DNA of 64,000 bases from Streptomyces sp. BA2 (GTDB taxonomy: Bacteria; Actinomycetota; Actinomycetes; Streptomycetales; Streptomycetaceae), in assembly GCF_009769735.1 (NCBI RefSeq), contig NZ_WSRO01000002.1, positions 9,287,001 through 9,351,000 of the forward strand, given 5' to 3'. The notes beneath the pieces were generated by a model. The model searched no databases, was not told the origin of the DNA, and saw only the letters and a list, made by a program, of their open reading frames with translations. The translations under genes were made by a program, and so were the position numbers. Below, one piece after another: positions 58,727 through 64,000 of this stretch. Positions within the stretch are counted from its first letter, which is position 1. Each line of letters begins with the position of its first letter.

Positions 58727-58790
58727 CGCCTGCCCCGTGCCTTTGAACGTTTCCCCAGATCAGCCATGGAATCTACGGAGCGGAGTCCGG

Positions 58791-61700
58791 ATGAGCCAGT
58801 TCGTCCCTGCCGGAGAAGTCCTCGCGGGCAACGGCGTTCTCGCGAGCGCCGACGTGCTCGCCGACACCGTCGAGTGCATCGGTGAAGTGCTCGGCACGCA
58901 GAGCGACTTGATCACCCCCGACACGCCTCTGTCGGCCCTGGGTCTCGAGTCGTTCACCGCCGTGCGGCTGCGGCGAAGGATCCGCGAGCGGACCGATGCC
59001 GACCTTCCCCTCACGGCCTTCCTCAATGGCGCCACCGCACAGGACATCGCGGCCCGGCTCACCGCCGCACTGCGGGCCCATGCGCCGGGAGCCCTCGACG
59101 CCCCTGCCGCTACAGCGGGTTCAGAGTCAGAGGACGACGGCGCGCCCTTCCCGCTCACTCCCGTCCAGGCGTCCTACTTCGTCGGCCGGGAAGAGGGACT
59201 GCCGCTCGGCGGCGTCGCCACCTTCTACTACTACGAGTACGACCGCGTCGCCACGGACCCCGTCGCGGATCTCCAGCGTCTGGAAGCGGCCTGGAACCGG
59301 CTGATCGAGCACCACCCGATGCTCCGCATGACCGTCGACGAACGCGGACAGCAGCGCATCCTCACCGACGTCGGGCCTTACCGGATCGGCACCAGCGATC
59401 TCCGTAACGCCTCCCCGGACGACATCGGCCCCGCGCTGTCCCGCCTGCGCGACGAACTCTCCCACCAGGTCCGGCCGACCGGCACCTGGCCGCTCTTCGA
59501 CCTGCACGCGGCGCTGCTGCCGGACGGCAGGACACGGCTCCATATCGGCGTGGACGTACTGATCACGGACCTCGCAGGCTGGATGCTCCTCATGCGTCAG
59601 TGGGGTCGGCTCGTCGCCGACCCCACCGCGCACCTTCCTCGCCCTGCCACGGAGTTCGCGCGCTTTCAGCGGGAACGAGCCGCCGATCCGGAATGGACCT
59701 CGCGACGAATACGCGACCGTGCGTACTGGGCCGAGCGCGCCTCCGCCCTGCCCCCTGCCCCACGGCTTCCCGTGCTGCGCGAGTCGGCGGACACTACTCC
59801 TCCCCGGTTCGTGCGGAGCGCGGCCTCCCTCGACGCGGACACCTGGGCCGCGGTCCGGGCCCGCTGCGCGGAAGCCGGGGTCACGCCGACCGCCACTCTG
59901 CTCGCCGCCTTCGCCGCGGTGCTCGGCCGTTGGGGAGCCGGAGAGCGGCTCACCCTCAACACCACGTTGTTCGACCGGCCCGAGACTTCGGGCGAGGCCG
60001 CCGACGTGGTCGGAGACTTCACCACCACCGCACTCGTCGCAACACCGCCGTTCACCCCCGGACACTGGGACGGGTTCGCCTCCTATGCCGCGGAGGTCAA
60101 CCGTCGCTTCTGGGAAGACCTGGACCACCGTTCCGTCTCGGGCGTCGAGGTGCTCAGGGACCTAGTGCCCGAAGCGCCCGGTGAGGGCGCCGCCACCGCT
60201 GCGGGCCCCCGCTACCCGGTGGTGTTCACCAGCGGAGTGGGCATCAGCGGCGACGAGGAACCGCCCGCCGCGTGGATCGGCGACGAGGTCTACGGCATCT
60301 CCCAGACCCCGCAGGTCCTCCTCGACCACATCGTGTGGGACGAGGGCGGCCGACTCCGGCTCGCCTGGGACTCCGTCGAAGGGGCGTTCCCCGACGGCTA
60401 CGTACGGGCATTGCTGGACGCTCATGTCCGGCTGCTGTGCCGTCTCGCGGAGAGCGCCGCGTGGCAGGATCCCGCGCTCGGCTGGGACCCGACCTTCAAT
60501 CCGGAGGAACCGCTCGACGTCAACCCGTTCCCGGACGCCGGGCCCCTGCTGCACTCCCCGGTACAGGAGGCCGCCCACCGGCACGCGGAACGGCCCGCCC
60601 TGCACGGGGCATCCGGCACCGTCACCCACGGGCGGCTCGCGGAGAACGCCGCCGCCACGGCCACGCTGCTCGCCGCCCACCAGGCAGGGCCCGGCGAACT
60701 CGTCGCCGTGGCCTGCGAGAAGGGCGTCGCGCAGATCACCGCGGTGCTGGGTGTCAGCGCGGCAGGGGCGGGCTATCTGCCCGTCGAGCCGGACTGGCCC
60801 GAGGTCAGGATCGCCGCCGTCTGCGAACGAGCCGGTGTGCGGCACGCGCTGGCCGGACGCGGGGTGAGCATCAACTGGCCGCAGGGCGTAACCGTGCATC
60901 GGCTGACTGCCGCGGGCAGGCCGACGCGCGGGTCCGTCCCAGAAGACGTGACGGAGCCGAAGACGCCCGGCCCGGACGACCTCGCGTACACGATCTTCAC
61001 CTCCGGATCCACGGGCAGTCCCAAGGGTGTTGAGATCCAGCACTGCGCTGCCCGCACCACCATCGACGACATCGTTGACCGGTTCGCTATCGGCCCCGAT
61101 GACCGCGTACTCGCGCTGTCCGCCCTCAGCTTCGACCTCTCCGTCTTCGACATCTACGGAGTCCCGGGCGCGGGCGGCTCCCTCGTCCTCCCCGACCCCA
61201 CACGCCAACGCGACCCGCAGCACTGGCTCGAACAGGCGGGACGTCATGGCGTCACCGTGTGGAACACCGCCCCCGCACTCCTCGAAATGCTCGTCGAGTA
61301 CGCGGAGATGGAAACGGAAGCGGCCACCGCAGCCCTGAGCAGCCTCCGTCTGGTGATGCTCTCCGGCGACTGGATCCCGCTGACCCTGCCCGACCGGCTG
61401 CGCGCCCTTGCCCCGCAGGCAGAGTTCATGAGCCTCGGCGGCGCCACCGAGGCGTCTATCTGGTCCATCACCCACCCCGTCCAGCGCACCGACCCGGACT
61501 GGCGCAGCATTCCCTACGGGCGGGCGCTGCGCGGCCAGTCCTTCCACATACTCGACGAACAGGGCGCTCCATGTCCGGTCGGTGAGGCGGGTGAACTGTT
61601 CATCGGCGGCGACGGGCTCGCCCGCGGCTACACCGGTGACCCTGTCCAGAGCGCGGAGCGCTTCGCCCGCCACCCGGTTCTCGGGCGCCGCCTCTACCGC

Positions 61701-62798
61701 ACCGGTGACCTGGGCCGCTGGCGGGTGGACGGGACCATCGAGTTCCTCGGCCGCGCCGACCGGCAGGTGAAGATCCGAGGGCACCGGATCGAGCTGGGCG
61801 AGATCGAGTCGGTGCTCGCGAGACACCCCGGAGTGCGCCAGTGCGTCGTCTCCTCCGTACCCGGGCCCGACGGGCGGCCCCGGCTTGTCGCCCATCTCTC
61901 GCCGAAGGGGACCGGAGAGGGCCCGGCGTCTCTGCCGTCACCCGAGGAGCTGGCGGGTGCGCTGCGCGAGCGGCTGCCCGAGTACATGATCCCCAGCCGG
62001 TTCGTCGTCCTGGAGCAGTTGCCGGTCACCGCGAACGGGAAGATCGACCATGCGGCGCTGGCGAATCCGTATCAGGAACGGGCTGCGAGCGGCGAAGTCC
62101 GCGCCACGGTCGCGCAACCGGCGACCGCTGTCGAGCCCGCAGGTATGAACGACGGGCCAACGAGCGCGGGTTGGGCCGCCAAAGCGCTCGACGAGGCCGC
62201 CGCGCTCGGGCTTGAGGCCGCGATCGTGCTCAGGCCCGGTGCGCTCGCCCCCGACCAAGCCCTCGAGGCGACCGCGCTCTGGCTGCGACGGGTGCAGGAA
62301 CTGGCCGAACCGTCCCGTCTCGAACCACGCCTCTGTACGGGCGGACTGGCCGAGGTCGTCCACCATCCGGCGTCCCCGGGCAGCGCGACGACCCCCAGTC
62401 CGGTCCCGCCTCCGGGCACCAGTGCATCGAGTACGCCCGCGGCACGGCACGCCAACCCCGCGCGAGAACGGGCCGTGCTCGATGAAGTCGCCGCCGTCCT
62501 GGCGGATCTGACGGGAAGCCCGGTGACGGCCGACAGCACCTTCGCCGCGCTGGGGGCGACCTCGCTCACCCTGGTCCTCGCCCATCGCAGGCTCCGGCAG
62601 AGCGTTGCACCGCGCCTGGCGCTCGCCGACATGTTCGCGCACGCCGGCATCGGCTCTCTCGCCGCCCGTATCAGCGAACTACACGTGCCGACTGTGACAG
62701 ACGAGGCGAACCCGCGGGTCGCCGCCGCACCCGTACCTCAGCAACGCCGGGCCTCACGGGTCGCCGCGCGTGCCCTCGCCCGGGAGACCGCCCGATGA
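58791..62798 (+). CDS. NRPS: carrier - heterocyclization - adenylation (Cys) - carrier
   Basis: This encodes 1335 residues. ATG at 58791 is chosen (GGAG five bases upstream) over a GTG at 58737. Domain 1, about residues 20-100, is a carrier domain with its phosphopantetheine serine 54 in LGLESFT. Domain 2, about 120-560, is a heterocyclization (Cy) domain, shown by LTPVQASYFVG and the DVLITD motif (D255/D260) in place of the condensation HHxxxDG. Domain 3, about 590-1095, is an adenylation domain (FTSGSTGSPKG, YRTGDLGRW, NGKIDH). Aligning its pocket to GrsA gives the residues D-L-F-N-M-S-L-I-W plus the lysine, one change from the cysteine code of yersiniabactin synthetase. Domain 4, about 1215-1300, is a carrier (GATSLTL, serine 1258) after a Pro/Ala-rich linker. 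The first carrier is probably loaded with an aryl acid such as salicylate; no loading ligase lies in the window. It overlaps the PKS by four bases. Confidence 0.85.
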   Translation: MSQFVPAGEVLAGNGVLASADVLADTVECIGEVLGTQSDLITPDTPLSALGLESFTAVRLRRRIRERTDADLPLTAFLNGATAQDIAARLTAALRAHAPGALDAPAATAGSESEDDGAPFPLTPVQASYFVGREEGLPLGGVATFYYYEYDRVATDPVADLQRLEAAWNRLIEHHPMLRMTVDERGQQRILTDVGPYRIGTSDLRNASPDDIGPALSRLRDELSHQVRPTGTWPLFDLHAALLPDGRTRLHIGVDVLITDLAGWMLLMRQWGRLVADPTAHLPRPATEFARFQRERAADPEWTSRRIRDRAYWAERASALPPAPRLPVLRESADTTPPRFVRSAASLDADTWAAVRARCAEAGVTPTATLLAAFAAVLGRWGAGERLTLNTTLFDRPETSGEAADVVGDFTTTALVATPPFTPGHWDGFASYAAEVNRRFWEDLDHRSVSGVEVLRDLVPEAPGEGAATAAGPRYPVVFTSGVGISGDEEPPAAWIGDEVYGISQTPQVLLDHIVWDEGGRLRLAWDSVEGAFPDGYVRALLDAHVRLLCRLAESAAWQDPALGWDPTFNPEEPLDVNPFPDAGPLLHSPVQEAAHRHAERPALHGASGTVTHGRLAENAAATATLLAAHQAGPGELVAVACEKGVAQITAVLGVSAAGAGYLPVEPDWPEVRIAAVCERAGVRHALAGRGVSINWPQGVTVHRLTAAGRPTRGSVPEDVTEPKTPGPDDLAYTIFTSGSTGSPKGVEIQHCAARTTIDDIVDRFAIGPDDRVLALSALSFDLSVFDIYGVPGAGGSLVLPDPTRQRDPQHWLEQAGRHGVTVWNTAPALLEMLVEYAEMETEAATAALSSLRLVMLSGDWIPLTLPDRLRALAPQAEFMSLGGATEASIWSITHPVQRTDPDWRSIPYGRALRGQSFHILDEQGAPCPVGEAGELFIGGDGLARGYTGDPVQSAERFARHPVLGRRLYRTGDLGRWRVDGTIEFLGRADRQVKIRGHRIELGEIESVLARHPGVRQCVVSSVPGPDGRPRLVAHLSPKGTGEGPASLPSPEELAGALRERLPEYMIPSRFVVLEQLPVTANGKIDHAALANPYQERAASGEVRATVAQPATAVEPAGMNDGPTSAGWAAKALDEAAALGLEAAIVLRPGALAPDQALEATALWLRRVQELAEPSRLEPRLCTGGLAEVVHHPASPGSATTPSPVPPPGTSASSTPAARHANPARERAVLDEVAAVLADLTGSPVTADSTFAALGATSLTLVLAHRRLRQSVAPRLALADMFAHAGIGSLAARISELHVPTVTDEANPRVAAAPVPQQRRASRVAARALARETAR

Positions 62799-64000
62799 AC
62801 GAGCCGACCACGGAACAGAGTTACGCACCCGGGGCAGCCGACCGGGCCGCACAGGACGAGCTGATTGCTGTCACCGCCCTCGATTGCCGCTTCCCGGGCG
62901 CCCCGGACACCGAGGCTTTCTGGGACCTGCTGGTGGCGGGACGCAGCGGGCTGACTCGTCACACCGAGCAGGAACTTGCTGAGGGCGGTCTGCCGGGCCG
63001 ACTGCGGCGCAGTCCCGCGCATGTGCCGGTGAGCGGCGTGATCGAAGGGCAGGACCTGTTCGACCCGGAGCCGTTCGGTCTGACCGATGCCGAGGCCGCC
63101 CTGATGGACCCGCAGCAGCGGCTGTTCCTGGAGGCGTGCCTGCGGGCCCTGGAACGGGCCGGGCACGGTGGGGGTGCGGGGGCGGGCGCCGTCGGAGTCT
63201 TCGCCGGGTCCGCCCACAGCGACTACCTGACGCGCAACCTCGCCCGCCGGTACGCCGACTCCGCCGCCGACCCGGTGGGCAGTCTCCAGGCGGCGATCTC
63301 GGGCGTGGGAGACTACCTGCCGCTGCACGTCGCCCACCGCCTAGCCCTCACCGGACCGGCGCTCGCCGTGGGAACCGCCTGCTCCACCTCGCTGGTGGCC
63401 GTCCATCTGGCCGCGCAGTCCCTGCTGGCAGGGGAGTGCGACACCGCTCTGGCCGGTGGCTCATCGCTGATCGTGCCGCAGGGCCGTGGCTACCTCCACG
63501 TACCCGACGGGATCTTCTCCGTGGACGGGCAGGTGCGCACGTTCTCCGCCGAGGGCACCGGCATCGTGCACAGCCAAGGGGTGGGCGTCACCGTCCTGCG
63601 CCGCCTCGCGGACGCACTCGCCGACGGTGATCCGGTCCTCGCCGTGCTGCACGGTTCCGCGGTCAACAACGACGGAGCGGACCGAACGGGCTTCACGGCG
63701 CCTTCGCCGCGCGGTCAGGCACGCGCGATCTCCGAGGCCCTCGCCCTGGCCGGTGTCACGCCCGACATGGTCAGCTACGTCGAGGCCCACGGCACCGCGA
63801 CACGGCTCGGAGATGTCGTCGAACTCGCCGCCCTGAAGACGGTGTTCGGTCAGAACGGCCCCGCCTGGTGCGCCCTCGGCTCCGTCAAGAGCAACATCGG
63901 GCACGCCAACGCGGCGGCGGGCATCGCCGGCTTCGCCAAGACCGTGCTCGCGCTGCACCATGGGGTGCTGCCCGCTTCGCTCGGCGCGCTGCCGCTGAAC
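62795..64000 (+). CDS. Type I PKS, ketosynthase domain, cut by the window end
   Basis: The first 402 residues are visible from ATG at 62795 (ATGA overlap with the NRPS). The ketosynthase starts at LIAVTALDCRFPGAPDTEAF with the MDPQQRLFLEACLRALERA block. The active cysteine is at residue 196 in GTACSTSLVA, the two histidines at residues 332 (VEAHGTATR) and 370 (SNIGHANAAAG). All catalytic residues are present. The order NRPS with Cys-loading Cy-A module followed by a KS-first PKS parallels HMWP2/HMWP1 of yersiniabactin and the micacocidin synthases. Further domains (AT, KR, methyltransferase, ACP and perhaps another Cy module) should lie beyond 64000. Confidence 0.85.
   Translation, partial: MNEPTTEQSYAPGAADRAAQDELIAVTALDCRFPGAPDTEAFWDLLVAGRSGLTRHTEQELAEGGLPGRLRRSPAHVPVSGVIEGQDLFDPEPFGLTDAEAALMDPQQRLFLEACLRALERAGHGGGAGAGAVGVFAGSAHSDYLTRNLARRYADSAADPVGSLQAAISGVGDYLPLHVAHRLALTGPALAVGTACSTSLVAVHLAAQSLLAGECDTALAGGSSLIVPQGRGYLHVPDGIFSVDGQVRTFSAEGTGIVHSQGVGVTVLRRLADALADGDPVLAVLHGSAVNNDGADRTGFTAPSPRGQARAISEALALAGVTPDMVSYVEAHGTATRLGDVVELAALKTVFGQNGPAWCALGSVKSNIGHANAAAGIAGFAKTVLALHHGVLPASLGALPLN

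Noticed and set aside
60162..61895. A 577-residue minus-strand frame
   Set aside because: Antisense to the adenylation domain of the NRPS.

Overview
The window is from a high-GC actinomycete, almost certainly a Streptomyces. Evidence: strong GC bias at third codon positions, GTG and TTG starts, a complete conservon, an ECF41 sigma factor, a DMATS-type indole prenyltransferase, and insertion sequences typical of that genus.

The window has two very different halves. From 1 to about 41.7 kb it is accessory DNA with heavy gene decay. Two insertion sequences look intact: an IS5-type element at 215-1258 and an ISL3-type element at 7141-9141 that also encloses a small membrane protein. A third, IS5-type at 39920-40789, is damaged. 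At least seven further transposase or integrase stubs are scattered through it, with truncated, fused or frameshifted genes between them (AbiJ-like, peptide deformylase, DNA ligase, serine hydrolase, CocE hydrolase, MMPL, a PPOX protein, an oxidoreductase tail). One relic repeat of type I-E CRISPR form lies near 14.5 kb. Intact islands survive in this half: an S33-type exported peptidase (11.7-13.2 kb); a conservon cvnA-B-C-D-P450 followed on the same strand by an indole prenyltransferase and a tryptophanase-like lyase (15.4-22.2 kb); a PadR/DUF1048 operon (23.5-24.5 kb); an ECF41 sigma factor and an MDR oxidoreductase (27.8-29.9 kb); a MazF-like toxin; a Tat-exported protein; and a divergent GntR-TetR regulator / FAD monooxygenase pair (35.5-37.7 kb).

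From 42.1 kb to the end the window is a compact zinc-handling island. Leftward run a YcgR/YcgQ-type permease pair and aztA. From the aztA-aztB gap a rightward operon carries aztB, an AztD-like propeller, aztC and a second AztD. Next come decayed tails of a second znuB and a second zur. Then comes a leftward operon znuA-znuC-znuB-pacL-ctpC, which joins a zinc importer to a P1B-ATPase and its DUF1490 chaperone. zur and a small overlapping gene run rightward. A cytochrome P450 diverges from a methyltransferase, a four-domain NRPS (carrier, heterocyclization, adenylation with a cysteine-type pocket, carrier) and a PKS whose ketosynthase is cut by the window end.

Three 17-bp sites of closely related sequence lie in the aztA/aztB gap, upstream of zur and in the P450/methyltransferase gap. 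They resemble actinobacterial Zur boxes; a weaker candidate lies upstream of znuA. My reading is that one zinc-starvation regulator controls two ABC importers, periplasmic-type zinc chaperones, a P-type ATPase and a yersiniabactin/micacocidin-like thiazoline metallophore. The Zur link and the zincophore assignment are inferences from sequence.
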